Position numbers and translations under genes: made by a program. The notes below the pieces were generated by a model. That model was not told the origin of the DNA and did no database searches. It was given only the letters and a program-made list of their open reading frames with translations. From Clostridia bacterium (lineage in GTDB: Bacteria > Bacillota > TC1 > UBA5767), in the NCBI GenBank assembly GCA_016887505.1, contig CP069393.1:806001-870000 (forward strand): a stretch of 64,000 nucleotides of DNA. Direction: 5' to 3'. Positions 1 to 8,138 of this stretch are shown piece by piece. Position 1 is the first letter of the stretch; every line of letters starts with the position of its first letter.

Positions 1-258
1 TTTTACTATATTATTGCCGTTTTGTACTCTTTATTTTTCTTTTTTGTTCTTTATGTACTTTTGTATACATTCTATTTTATCTAACAATTTATTCTTCAAA
101 ATTTAATTTTCCGCATTATTTATTGCATTATCCCTTTGCCTTCAAAAGAATCTTATTGCAACTTTACTTACACATTTTCCCAAGTAATCTTAATTTATTG
201 AAGGGATGGCTAGTAAATCAATATTATTGATAAGCAATGGATACTAGGTCCACAAAAA
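1..258. other. AT-rich region with no gene recognised
   Basis: This is very AT-rich sequence downstream of the minus-strand sugar operon. I see no convincing open frame, RNA gene or repeat in it before the terminator hairpin that begins near 251. Confidence 0.6.
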
Positions 259-309
259 AAGAATCCTCATGGAAAATAACCAGAGATCGGCTCTTTCCAT
301 GAGGATTCT
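251..309 (-). terminator. Rho-independent terminator of the sugar-transport operon
   Basis: Perfect 16-bp arms at 260-275 and 294-309 enclose an 18-base loop. On the minus strand the stem is followed by a run of T (A run at 254-260 on the plus strand). It lies about 70 bases after the stop of the PsuG-like gene, the last gene of the operon. Confidence 0.85.
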
Positions 310-376
310 AAAATTGTATAGTTTAATATTTTCCACAACTAATTAAAAGCATTTTATCAGTTTGGAATACTTTCGA

Positions 377-1180
377 CTATAATGTTATATTTTTAGCAAT
401 GTTGATGTTTTCAATTAAAGCTTTTAATTGAATGAGTGATGAATATCCCTTACTGGATCTATCGAAAAAAGCATTTGCCGCAGGATGATAGGCCTCACCA
501 ATATTTTCTGCCTTCTTTCCCGCATCAATTCCACCTTCCAATAGTGTTGCATCATTCAATCTTTTATCAGGAAGAATAGGGTTTAGAATTAAATTGCAAC
601 CAGGAATAATATTCATTAAATCAGCCTCAGTAATTTCTTTTTCCAAGTAAATCGGTTCAAGTTCAAATATATATCCGGTACAGACTTCTGTATTAAACCC
701 ATACGTATGAACTTGATTTTCATGAAGCCAATTCAACGTGCCCCTGATATCAAGCATGTCTTTAGGAGATGTTGCAACTAGAGTAATACCCATTTCTGAT
801 AGGGCTGGCAGGTCATAGGAACATTGTTCCTCTTTTATATCCCCTATGCCTCCAATCCCTGCGGTTACGACTACCTGACAATTCATTTTTTGGGCAACAG
901 CCATTGTACCTGACGCAGTCAAAAAGGCATTTTCACCTTTGTAATCATGCTTTAGTACTGCTTCACCATCAAAGCGTTTCCATAGGTCATATTGCTTTCT
1001 GGCAAGAATAAACTTAGATATAGTATCTATTTTGATTTCACCATTTTCTATCCAGGCTAGCTGAGCATCTTTTGGGAAAAGTGATATTATCAAATCATCT
1101 TCTATAGATACTAAACCATGTCCCAACAAAGCAGTCTCTACTAGAAAATTTATTGTTTTATTCCCATCCGTTAAATTCAT
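377..1180 (-). CDS. PsuG-like (indigoidine synthase A family) glycosidase
   Basis: This is a 267-residue protein of the pseudouridine-5'-phosphate glycosidase family, which cleaves the C-glycosidic bond of pseudouridine 5'-phosphate to give uracil and ribose 5-phosphate. Numbered from an ATG two codons upstream, the features that match are an early VETALLGHG (Glu17), TASGTMAVA, VTAGIGGIGD, SYDLPAL (Asp125) and SPKDMLDI (Lys142, the position of the Schiff-base lysine in E. coli PsuG). It is shorter than typical PsuG and its N-terminal and middle parts diverge, so the substrate may differ. ATG codons lie at 1186 and 1180. The AAGGA ribosome binding site is correctly spaced only for 1180. The gene overlaps the end of the binding-protein gene, so it belongs to the ABC operon. 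No PsuK-like kinase is present. Confidence 0.75.
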   Translation of the reverse strand: MNLTDGNKTINFLVETALLGHGLVSIEDDLIISLFPKDAQLAWIENGEIKIDTISKFILARKQYDLWKRFDGEAVLKHDYKGENAFLTASGTMAVAQKMNCQVVVTAGIGGIGDIKEEQCSYDLPALSEMGITLVATSPKDMLDIRGTLNWLHENQVHTYGFNTEVCTGYIFELEPIYLEKEITEADLMNIIPGCNLILNPILPDKRLNDATLLEGGIDAGKKAENIGEAYHPAANAFFDRSSKGYSSLIQLKALIENINIAKNITL

Positions 1181-2252
1181 TGACATTATCCTTATTTACT
1201 ATAGCTAGTGGACAATAAACAGGATCTGTAATCTCTTGACCTTGAGATATTTTTAAAGCCAAAAGCAATCCAGCTCTAGTATAAACTGCCGGGGAATAAG
1301 TAATAGAGCCATCAAGTCTGCCAGAAATAATCGATTCTTGGGCTTCTCCAGTAAAATCTACACCGTATACAACTACTTGATCGTTTAATCCAGCCGCTTC
1401 TAAAGCCTCTACTGCAGCCAACGCCATTACATCATTACAAGCAAATATACCCTTAATATCAGGATGAGCTTGAATAAGGGCTGTCGTGATTTCATATGCC
1501 TTATTGCGATCCCAATCTCCCGGCTGTATGCTCACAAGATCTATTCCATCCGTATTTTCAAATACCTCTTTTGCACCATTCGTACGGCCCTCGCTTTGTC
1601 CTGCTCCGGCTAGTCCTTGAATTATAGCTACCTTACCACCATCAGGTAAATAGTTAAGCATATCGTTAGCAACCATTTCGCCTTGATTTTCAAAGTCTAC
1701 CGTAATAATACCGTCGAGATGTCCATCTTGTTCTCCTAGGGCTTCTTTATTTACTCCAGGTCCTAAGTTTATAACCGGAATATTAGCCTGGTTTGCTCGA
1801 ATTATTCCCGGAATCAGGTTATTTCCATCTATGGGGGAAAAAATTATGGAATCATAATCTTTAACCGCCATACCATCTAAAGTTTCTAATTGAGAAACAG
1901 TATCTCCTTCCGTCGGTGCTGATAAAACCTCAACATTGATTCCTAACTCTTCACCTGCTTTTTCATATTTTTCCTTCATGTTAGCCCAAAATGGATTCGT
2001 CAAAGAAATAATTAGAACACCTACGTTCTCGCCTTTACCAGTTTCTGGCATTGGGTCTAATTGATCCATAAGAATTGTTTCCATTTCTTTGATCTTTAGG
2101 TTTTCTTCACTAGATGCTGCTGAATTTTCCACATCCAAATTTGTTGGCTCATCTGCATCTGTATTTTCTTCTCCACGATCAGAGCAGCCAACAAATAGAC
2201 CCATTACCATAATTACCACTAACAATATTGATACAATTTTTTTACCTTTCAT
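1158..2252 (-). CDS. Sugar-type ABC transporter substrate-binding lipoprotein (RbsB/PBP1 family)
   Basis: This is a 364-residue lipoprotein. A lysine-rich start and hydrophobic helix end in the lipobox LFVGC, giving a lipidated Cys23. A Ser/Glu-rich linker follows and then a two-lobed periplasmic-binding-protein type 1 domain, recognised by VGVLIISLTNPFWANMKE, DSIIFSPIDGN, GGKVAIIQG and KGIFACNDVMALAAVEAL. It would capture a pentose, hexose or nucleoside at the cell surface and hand it to the permease encoded just upstream. GGAGG with 6-base spacing supports the ATG at 2252. Ligand specificity cannot be read from the sequence. The PsuG-like partner suggests a ribosyl compound (inference). Confidence 0.88.
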   Translation of the reverse strand: MKGKKIVSILLVVIMVMGLFVGCSDRGEENTDADEPTNLDVENSAASSEENLKIKEMETILMDQLDPMPETGKGENVGVLIISLTNPFWANMKEKYEKAGEELGINVEVLSAPTEGDTVSQLETLDGMAVKDYDSIIFSPIDGNNLIPGIIRANQANIPVINLGPGVNKEALGEQDGHLDGIITVDFENQGEMVANDMLNYLPDGGKVAIIQGLAGAGQSEGRTNGAKEVFENTDGIDLVSIQPGDWDRNKAYEITTALIQAHPDIKGIFACNDVMALAAVEALEAAGLNDQVVVYGVDFTGEAQESIISGRLDGSITYSPAVYTRAGLLLALKISQGQEITDPVYCPLAIVNKDNVNEFNGWE

Positions 2253-3199
2253 TTTAAACCTCCAATTATTATATTATAAATTTATCTGTAGCTGTCTTCT
2301 TTGTCTTATTTGAGAAATAGATACAGATATTAAAATGATAAGCCCTATAAAAAGCTGTTGATAATAAGAAGAAATACTTAGAATTGTCAATCCATTTCTC
2401 ATTACTGATAAAAGGATACAAGCAATTATCGTTCCACCAAGACTGGCCTTACCGCCATTCATGGATGTGCCACCTAAAATAACAGCTGCAATTATATTGG
2501 TTTCCAGCATGAAACCAGCATTTGGTTCTGCTGCATTCAATCTCGATGCTAAAATTAGTCCACCAATTCCAGCACAAATACCAGAAAACATATATATGCA
2601 TGATTTATAAATGTTGATGTTTACGCCTACTCTTCTCAGTGCCTCTTCATTTCCTCCAATAGATAACGTATATTGCCCAAATTTGGTGTATTTCAGTAGT
2701 AAAAAAGCAATGCATGTTATAACGAAAGCCAATTTGATTGGAAAGTTAATTTCTCCTAAATTTCCCTTTCCAAAAAACGTAAAAGCTGCAGGAAAACCGT
2801 AGATTGGTTGACCTTTTGTTATTACTAGACTAAGTCCCCTAAATAAGGACATACTACCTATTGTTACTACGAAAGAAGCAATTTTGAATTTTGAAATTAT
2901 GAAACCATTAAATAAACCTAACATTCCTCCAATTAAGACACCGATTAGAGCAGATGCTATTATCGGTATACCAGCATTCAGCATTAGTCCAATTGATATA
3001 CCGCTTAATGCCACAATACTTCCGATAGATAAATCTATTCCGCCACTTGCAATAACAAAAGTCATCCCTATAGCCATTATTAGCTGTAGAGATGTATTAT
3101 CAAGAATATTAATTATATTGATCCTAGTAAAGAAAAATGGCGATCTGTTCGATAAAAATGCAACTAACAAAATTAAAACAAAAAAAAGAAAGACCTGGG

Positions 3200-3207
3200 C
3201 AAAAGAC
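3200..3207. repeat. Target-site duplication, left copy
   Basis: The sequence caaaagac directly borders the left end of the insertion sequence and is identical to 4559-4566. Confidence 0.93.
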
Positions 3208-3222
3208 GAGGGTGTAAAATAA

Positions 3223-3250
3223 TTGGTGTAAACTCCTGAGATTGTATAAA
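3223..3250 (+). promoter_or_regulatory. Probable transposase promoter overlapping the left inverted repeat
   Basis: A TTGGTG -35 element (3223-3228) that is part of the terminal-repeat core is followed after 16 bases by a TATAAA -10 element (3245-3250). The AAGGAGG ribosome binding site of the transposase follows at 3265-3271. Confidence 0.5.
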
Positions 3251-3280
3251 CTAAATCTATCTTCAAGGAGGAACACTATA

Positions 3281-4495
3281 ATGGCCCAGAAAAAACTCAT
3301 CGACAAACAACTGATCCGCGAACTCATGAAAGAAGGCGAGCTTAAGGATGTCAAAGACATCCAGTCCCTACTAAAAGCACAATTCAAAGACATCATGCAA
3401 GAAATGCTGGAAGCTGAACTGGATCATGAACTCGGATATAGCAAGTATGACTATAAGAACAAGGATACTACAAACAGCCGTAACGGCATTCGTTCTAAAA
3501 AGGTTCGTTCCGATTATGGAGAAATGGAAATTGACATACCTAGAGACCGTAATGGGGATTTTGAACCTGTAATCATTAAGAAAAACCAACGTGATGTTTC
3601 AAGTATTGATGACCAGGTCATAAGCATGTATGCCAAAGGGATGACTGTCAGAGACATTCAGGATCATCTACATAACCTTTACGGAATTGATGTATCACCA
3701 ACCATGATTTCACAGATTACTGAGAAAATATTACCTGTAATAAAGGAATGGCAGCAACGCCCACTACAAGAGGTTTATGCCCACCTAATCATGGATGCCA
3801 TCCACTACAAAGTCCGTCAGGATGGAAAGATAGTCAACAAAGCAGTCTACATCATACTAGGTATTGATTTGGACGGTAAAAAGGACGTTGTAGGTATGTG
3901 GGTCGGAGAAAATGAGACCAGTAAATTTTGGCTTAAAGTGTTAACTGATTTGCAGCATCGTGGTGTTAAGGATGTGCTGATAGTGTCTATCGATGGACTG
4001 AATGGCTTTAAAGAAGCAATACAGGCTGTTTATCCAGACACCAGAATTCAGCGGTGCATCGTTCATATGATTCGCAATTCAACGAAATACCTGTCCTGGA
4101 AGGACCGTAAAGCATTCGTCAATGATCTTAAACCAATCTACAAAGCAATCAACGAAGATTCCGCTTTGAACGCTCTACAAGATTTAGAAGACAAGTGGGG
4201 CGAGAAGTATTATATCGCGGTAAAACCTTGGAAAGACAACTGGGATGAAGTAGCAACAATGTTCGAGTATCCGGCTGAAATCAGAAGGATGATATACACA
4301 ACAAACGCCATCGAAAGCTTTAACCGCCAGCTACGCAAAGTCACGAAATCCAAGAGTGTGTTTCCAACCGATGATGCCCTGTTGAAAATGCTGTATCTGG
4401 CAATGATTGATATAACCAAGAAATGGACTATGAGGACTCGGGACTGGGGTAAAATTATTAATCAGCTAGCAATTCACTTCGAGGGACGTATTTGA
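3281..4495 (+). CDS. IS256-family transposase
   Basis: This is a 404-residue mutator-type (PF00872) DDE transposase. Candidate catalytic residues are Asp172 in IMDAIHYK, Asp238 in VSIDGLNGF and Glu345 in NAIESFNRQLRK. The conserved RCIVHMIRN block (Cys259, His262) lies between the second Asp and the Glu. The length is normal for the family and there is no frameshift. The start at 3281 (MAQKK) is chosen because AAGGAGG lies at 3265-3271 with good spacing. The frame is open further upstream but has no second binding site. The gene lies inside perfect 8-bp duplications, so the element is probably active or recently active. Confidence 0.95.
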   Translation: MAQKKLIDKQLIRELMKEGELKDVKDIQSLLKAQFKDIMQEMLEAELDHELGYSKYDYKNKDTTNSRNGIRSKKVRSDYGEMEIDIPRDRNGDFEPVIIKKNQRDVSSIDDQVISMYAKGMTVRDIQDHLHNLYGIDVSPTMISQITEKILPVIKEWQQRPLQEVYAHLIMDAIHYKVRQDGKIVNKAVYIILGIDLDGKKDVVGMWVGENETSKFWLKVLTDLQHRGVKDVLIVSIDGLNGFKEAIQAVYPDTRIQRCIVHMIRNSTKYLSWKDRKAFVNDLKPIYKAINEDSALNALQDLEDKWGEKYYIAVKPWKDNWDEVATMFEYPAEIRRMIYTTNAIESFNRQLRKVTKSKSVFPTDDALLKMLYLAMIDITKKWTMRTRDWGKIINQLAIHFEGRI

Positions 4496-4531
4496 CCTTC
4501 CACGAATTGAGTTAAGAAAAATCTTTAAGGA

Positions 4532-4558
4532 AGTTTACACCAATTTCTTGACAGACTC
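4532..4558. repeat. Right terminal inverted repeat of the insertion sequence
   Basis: The reverse complement of this stretch aligns with 3208-3234. The inner 12 bases are identical and 8 of the 12 before them also match. Confidence 0.85.
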
Positions 4559-4616
4559 CAAAAGACCGATCTACTCCTTCATTTTTCCCTATTACTCTCC
4601 TGTATGGTATTTTCAA
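4559..4616 (-). pseudogene. 5' end of the interrupted RbsC-type permease gene
   Basis: A TTG start at 4616 follows a GAGGTGG ribosome binding site (4624-4630), 19 bases after the ATPase stop. It opens a frame of 19 codons that runs into the insertion point. Joining this piece to 2274-3207 through the shared 8-bp target copy gives an uninterrupted permease. The start is therefore inferred to be the native one. Confidence 0.75.
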
Positions 4617-4635
4617 CTTGTATCCACCTCGTTCT

Positions 4636-5376
4636 TTAATATGTTTCTTTAATCCCAGTCTTCAACTCTGTAAGTGTGATATCGTTTTTAACAGCATCCT
4701 TAATGATTTCCCCATTCCTCATAACATATATTCGGTCAGCAGTATCAAATACTTGATTTAAATCATGACTAATCATTAAAACAGTGAATCCTTTCGCAGG
4801 CAATGATTGAATCATCTTATTGGTTGCTGCTGACTCTTTTATTCCCATTGCCGCCGTTGGTTCATCAAATATTATCAGCTTTTCCCCTTGAAAAATACTT
4901 CTTGCTATTGCGATAGATTGCCTTTGCCCACCTGATAGATAGCCTACTGAAGTTCCAAGGTAAGGTATATCTATTTCAAGTTTTTCAAGAAGTTTTTCAG
5001 TTTGTTTTTGCATCTTCGGATAATCGATAATAAAACCAAATCTGGTGATTTCTTGTCCGAGGAAAATATTTTCTACAACATCTTTATAGTTATCAAGTGA
5101 CAAGTCCTGATATACAGTAGATATGCCACACTGTTTTGCTATCTTTGGAAGTAAATAATTATACGCTTTTCCATTAATATAAATTGTTCCACCGTTCGGC
5201 TTCAAATTTCCAGATAAAATTTTAATCAATGTACTCTTACCTGAACCGTTATCCCCCACTAATGATGTAATTTTATTTCTTTCTATTTTTAAAGATACAT
5301 TTTTAAGTGCTTCTAGTTTCCCAAAACGCTTCGAAATATCTTCGAGTACAATGAATTCATCACTTATGCTACCCAT
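4636..5376 (-). CDS. Sugar-type ABC transporter ATP-binding protein (single domain)
   Basis: This is a 246-residue ATPase of the carbohydrate-uptake class. It shows Walker A GDNGSGKST, Q-loop STVYQD, signature LSGGQRQS, Walker B LIIFDEP and switch His in MISHD. RbsA-type proteins usually carry two ATPase domains in about 500 residues. This one has a single domain, as in the FrcA-like subgroup, and would act as a dimer. An in-frame TTG at 5409 would add 11 residues. The ATG at 5376 begins just before the conserved start of the domain, but neither has a strong ribosome binding site. It is the first gene of the interrupted operon. Confidence 0.85.
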   Translation of the reverse strand: MGSISDEFIVLEDISKRFGKLEALKNVSLKIERNKITSLVGDNGSGKSTLIKILSGNLKPNGGTIYINGKAYNYLLPKIAKQCGISTVYQDLSLDNYKDVVENIFLGQEITRFGFIIDYPKMQKQTEKLLEKLEIDIPYLGTSVGYLSGGQRQSIAIARSIFQGEKLIIFDEPTAAMGIKESAATNKMIQSLPAKGFTVLMISHDLNQVFDTADRIYVMRNGEIIKDAVKNDITLTELKTGIKETY

Positions 5377-5409
5377 ACCTATACAACTCTCTTTCAGAAC
5401 TATTCGCAA

Positions 5410-5688
5410 TATTCAATCCATCCCATAAGTCAAATGAAAATTATTCCTAGGCTTTCTTATCTTATCGCAATGTAGCCATCACAAGAATTATCTTTTATAC
5501 ACTGAATTATAAACATTGTATAAGCCCAAAAATATCTTCCTAGTTTCCTCATTACTATAACTAAGGCAGCACTAAATATCCAATAAATATTGCAAATGTA
5601 CTCCACAATATTATCAATTTATTTTATTTTGATAGGTAAATGAATACTTTCACCTATTTACAATTCTTGTTATTAGTCGATTGGATAT
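5410..5688. other. Intergenic AT-rich region, probable promoter area of the sugar operon
   Basis: I see no gene or stable RNA here. It separates the ABC operon from the terminator hairpin at 5689. A promoter for the operon must lie here, but I do not see a convincing -35/-10 pair. Confidence 0.4.
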
Positions 5689-5726
5689 AAAAAAAGCCTT
5701 TTCCATGTTATCTCATGGTCAAGGCT
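5689..5726 (-). terminator. Rho-independent terminator
   Basis: Arms at 5695-5707 and 5714-5726 pair over 13 positions with an internal mismatch. On the minus strand they are followed by a T run (A run at 5689-5695). It would end transcription from the membrane-protein gene at 5896-6504. Confidence 0.7.
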
Positions 5727-5895
5727 CAGTATGAAATATTCATATTTACAATATTCTGCGAAACGGATGCAATCTTTCTGTATTCAAAACACAAGTAAGA
5801 CAATAAGCATTCAGAAAACGGCTGTTCTGATTTGCTTAGTATGCCTCCACTTTTTATTCAATTCATCGAGTGGATTATTATGCTACAATCACGCT

Positions 5896-6504
5896 TTACG
5901 GCTTTGAACTAACAGCATCTCTTCCGTAGGAGTAGATGATTTTTGAATTATTTAGTCTTTCAAAGTGCTTACCCTTATTAATTATCTTTTTCATATCAAA
6001 GAACCAGGCAGAAAACATCTCCCAGAGCATAACCCATCCACCAATGAATAGGCCCTCATCTAGTACCGAAAAAAATATCGATTCCGACCCGTGGCTTTCT
6101 AAATAGTAGCCAGCTGTTAACAATATCCCACCGATAAATGTATAGGAAACGATTTCACGTAGCACTCTCAACTTATTCTTTTTTATTCTTCTCAGCTGAT
6201 ATTCAAAATAATTATGCATACCCTTTATGCTTCTATCTTCCCTTTTCTGATTAATTTCCTGATTTAAAATATAGAATTTAATCAGTAGATCATACTTCAT
6301 TGGAATCTCATACGAACACTCTAGTAAATACTCCGTTAGGTCTTCATCAAGATCTCTATTCGTAAAAGGAGAAAAATCCCAATCACTATATGCATCCCGG
6401 TAGTCTTCTAGCTGTACATCCAGTATAAAACGTTTATTGATTTCATCATACTCATAGCTTTTTCCAAGATCCCTTTTATCCATTTCACTCTCAGTCCTTT
6501 TCAT
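5896..6504 (-). CDS. Unknown protein with two C-terminal membrane helices
   Basis: I do not recognise this protein of up to 202 residues. It has a charged soluble N-terminal part with DYRDAYSDWDFSPF, a basic stretch (RRIKKNKLRVLRE) and then two hydrophobic segments at roughly residues 118-132 and 145-165 joined by a short acidic loop. The N-terminus would probably be cytoplasmic by the positive-inside rule (inference). The ATG at 6504 lacks a well-placed ribosome binding site. The ATG at 6483 has AAAAGGA upstream and may be the real start. The same frame is open back to 6630 with no standard start codon, which suggests a truncated or frameshifted 5' end. Confidence 0.6.
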   Translation of the reverse strand: MKRTESEMDKRDLGKSYEYDEINKRFILDVQLEDYRDAYSDWDFSPFTNRDLDEDLTEYLLECSYEIPMKYDLLIKFYILNQEINQKREDRSIKGMHNYFEYQLRRIKKNKLRVLREIVSYTFIGGILLTAGYYLESHGSESIFFSVLDEGLFIGGWVMLWEMFSAWFFDMKKIINKGKHFERLNNSKIIYSYGRDAVSSKP

Positions 6505-6728
6505 TTTATCTGATTCTTTGGATATTCTCCTATTAGGATAGATATTCCTTTCTGCATGCTGATAATTGTTAATAATAAGCCATTTTTCAACCTCTGAAAT
6601 AGTATATCCAAATATTTTGTTGCTAAAACCTTATATCAACCGAGCTTCTAGATACCTGTTCCTTGCTATACTCATTTTTTTTACATGTATTGAACAGCGT
6701 CAATTTCTTCAACATGCAATTTAAAATT

Positions 6729-6769
6729 AGTGCAGATAGAAATCCTCATCAAGATTCTCCACCTGCACT
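6729..6769 (-). terminator. Possible terminator hairpin of the subtilase gene
   Basis: Seven-base outer arms (6729-6735 and 6763-6769) and an inner AGAATC/GATTTCT pairing form a long imperfect hairpin. It lies about 100 bases after the subtilase stop on the minus strand, followed by the weak T-rich stretch AATTTTAAATT. Confidence 0.4.
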
Positions 6770-6866
6770 AGATTGTATGCCTATCTTTTTCAGATATCGT
6801 ACCTGTTAGATTACAATTCATCGTTTCCAGCTTCTTTGGTTATATATTTTCAGCTAAAAAATCAGT

Positions 6867-7595
6867 CTATCTATCCAATAATTCTTCAACCAACTCTTGC
6901 TTGAATATTGGAGCGCCCCAACCTGTATATCTAGATTTAATTACACTGCTGTTTTCAGCATCATCCCGTAAGAGCTTGCTATGATGTTGGCTAAGCACTC
7001 TAAAAACTTCAATCATTTCCTGTTGCTCAATTCGGCCATAGCCACTAAGTAGACGCGCAGCTAGGCCAGCCGCCATTGGCGAGGCAAAGCTAGTTCCATG
7101 TCCAGCAATATGGTCTGGTGGTCTTAAAAAGATAAAGTCAAGATAAGAAGTAATTGCAGAGCTATCATCTCTTTTACATACTTCTTCTTCGATAAGGCTA
7201 GCTGCCCCAATGGTGATTGCTACATCCATGGCCAAGCCGAAAGGGCCCTTGTCTCTATCGTTACCAGCTGCACAAAAAACCAATAAACCGCGTTCAATAA
7301 AGTCTTCCAACATTTGGACAAATTCGGAAGGATAACCCTCCGCAGACAAGCTTATATTTATAATGTGAATTTCTTTTTCCACAATATATTGAACCATCTC
7401 TATCAGCTTGAAATTTCTAAGATTATACCAGGCATGATATACGTTGACCTCCGGAGCCATATACCGAAGAGAGGCTTCCACTCTGCTGGCATGGTCTGTT
7501 CCTGGTACCTCGAAAATGAGCACATTGACCTTTTGGCCTTTGTATCCCATCTCATCTAACCTTTTTATCCCATGAAATAATAATTCCTTATCCAT
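6867..7595 (-). CDS. Minimal intracellular subtilisin-like serine peptidase (S8 family)
   Basis: This is a 242-residue S8-type protein without signal peptide or propeptide, close to the bare catalytic domain. Visible motifs are the oxyanion Asn112 in FCAAGND and the nucleophile Ser169 in GHGTSFASPMAAGLAA. His35 in TDHASRVEASL stands in the place of the catalytic histidine. The strand that normally carries the catalytic Asp reads VNVLIFEVPG, so Glu29 may replace Asp. A GAGG site precedes the ATG. The neighbours give no clue to its substrate. It may be a housekeeping or regulatory protease, or a degenerate inactive one. Confidence 0.75.
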   Translation of the reverse strand: MDKELLFHGIKRLDEMGYKGQKVNVLIFEVPGTDHASRVEASLRYMAPEVNVYHAWYNLRNFKLIEMVQYIVEKEIHIINISLSAEGYPSEFVQMLEDFIERGLLVFCAAGNDRDKGPFGLAMDVAITIGAASLIEEEVCKRDDSSAITSYLDFIFLRPPDHIAGHGTSFASPMAAGLAARLLSGYGRIEQQEMIEVFRVLSQHHSKLLRDDAENSSVIKSRYTGWGAPIFKQELVEELLDR

Positions 7596-7662
7596 ACCTA
7601 CCTCATACCTATTTTGTCTACTAGCTTTACGCTGTTTATCTAATTGCTACAAATAAACCCAA

Positions 7663-7884
7663 TTATATTTCAATCTCATTTAATAATTCTCTAAGTTTCT
7701 TTACTTCATCTACAGTCAAGGTGACGCCCTTGCCCATCTTTTCGTGATTTGGATCCCATTCCCTGAGATCGTACTTAGCTTCCCTACCATTCCAACTAAC
7801 AAGGTTCATTTCCTTGGACCAGCCTTTTGCTGATTCAGATAACGTACCAATATTTTCCTTAATTTCAAACTTTATCTCTTTCAT
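7663..7884 (-). CDS. YdbC-like PC4/DUF2128 single-stranded DNA-binding protein
   Basis: This is a 73-residue protein with the whirly PC4-like pattern of the DUF2128 family: FEIKENIGTLSES, then GWSKEMNLVSWNG, YDLREWDPNHEKMGKG and a C-terminal helix. The Lactococcus YdbC structure shows this family to be a PC4-like dimer that binds single-stranded DNA. The start at 7884 is chosen because GGAGG precedes it. An upstream in-frame extension to 7956 has no binding site and does not fit the family. It is a single gene between two unrelated genes. Confidence 0.85.
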   Translation of the reverse strand: MKEIKFEIKENIGTLSESAKGWSKEMNLVSWNGREAKYDLREWDPNHEKMGKGVTLTVDEVKKLRELLNEIEI

Positions 7885-8064
7885 AATTCTACCTCCAAAT
7901 ATTAACCATTCTGCCGAATGAACTTTACTTGTCAACCTTAGCTTCTTAAATGCCATCTACTAAAATTCTACAGCAGGCGTAAGGACTTCATCAAATGAAT
8001 ATGCTTTTGATTTCTAAAGATTATATACAATTCAATCTTTCGATTCTAGTTCATATGCTTTTCA

Positions 8065-8094
8065 TTGTCTATTATCACATAAAAATGATAGAAT
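8065..8094 (+). promoter_or_regulatory. SigA-type promoter of the holin-like gene
   Basis: A TTGTCT -35 element (8065-8070) and TAGAAT -10 element (8089-8094) are separated by 18 bases, about 45 bases before the start codon at 8139. Confidence 0.6.
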
Positions 8095-8138
8095 AGCGTA
8101 CATACATAGGAATTCATTTTGCTTATAAGGAGGTATTT

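Larger units (their letters stand above)
2274..3266 (-). pseudogene. Sugar ABC transporter permease (RbsC family), 3' part, cut by IS256-type insertion
   Basis: The region up to 3207 encodes an RbsC-type permease from about codon 19 to its stop, with the family signature GGIDLSIGSIVALSG, several hydrophobic helices and the GGTSMNGGKASLGG loop. The insertion sequence at 3208-4558 separates it from its native start (TTG at 4616). The frame stays open for a further 19 codons into the IS end, up to a TTG at 3266. That TTG has no ribosome binding site, so a functional fusion is unlikely. Removing the IS and one target-duplication copy restores one continuous reading frame. The insertion is also likely to be polar on the downstream binding-protein and PsuG-like genes. 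Confidence 0.85.
3208..4558 (+). mobile_element. Complete IS256-family insertion sequence, 1,351 bp
   Basis: The element has imperfect terminal inverted repeats of about 27-30 bp that share the core TTGGTGTAAACT (3223-3234, and inverted at 4532-4543). It carries one full-length transposase gene. It is flanked by a perfect 8-bp direct repeat, caaaagac, at 3200-3207 and 4559-4566. An 8-bp duplication is typical of this family. The exact duplication and intact transposase point to a recent insertion. The transposase lies opposite to the permease it interrupts. Confidence 0.95.

Noticed and set aside
3208-3266. New permease start (TTG 3266) supplied by the IS end
   Set aside because: There is no ribosome binding site upstream on the minus strand, and the native TTG at 4616 with GAGGTGG explains the gene better.
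3242-3280. N-terminal extension of the transposase
   Set aside because: The frame is open, but the AAGGAGG at 3265-3271 lies inside it and points to ATG 3281, which also matches the usual family length.
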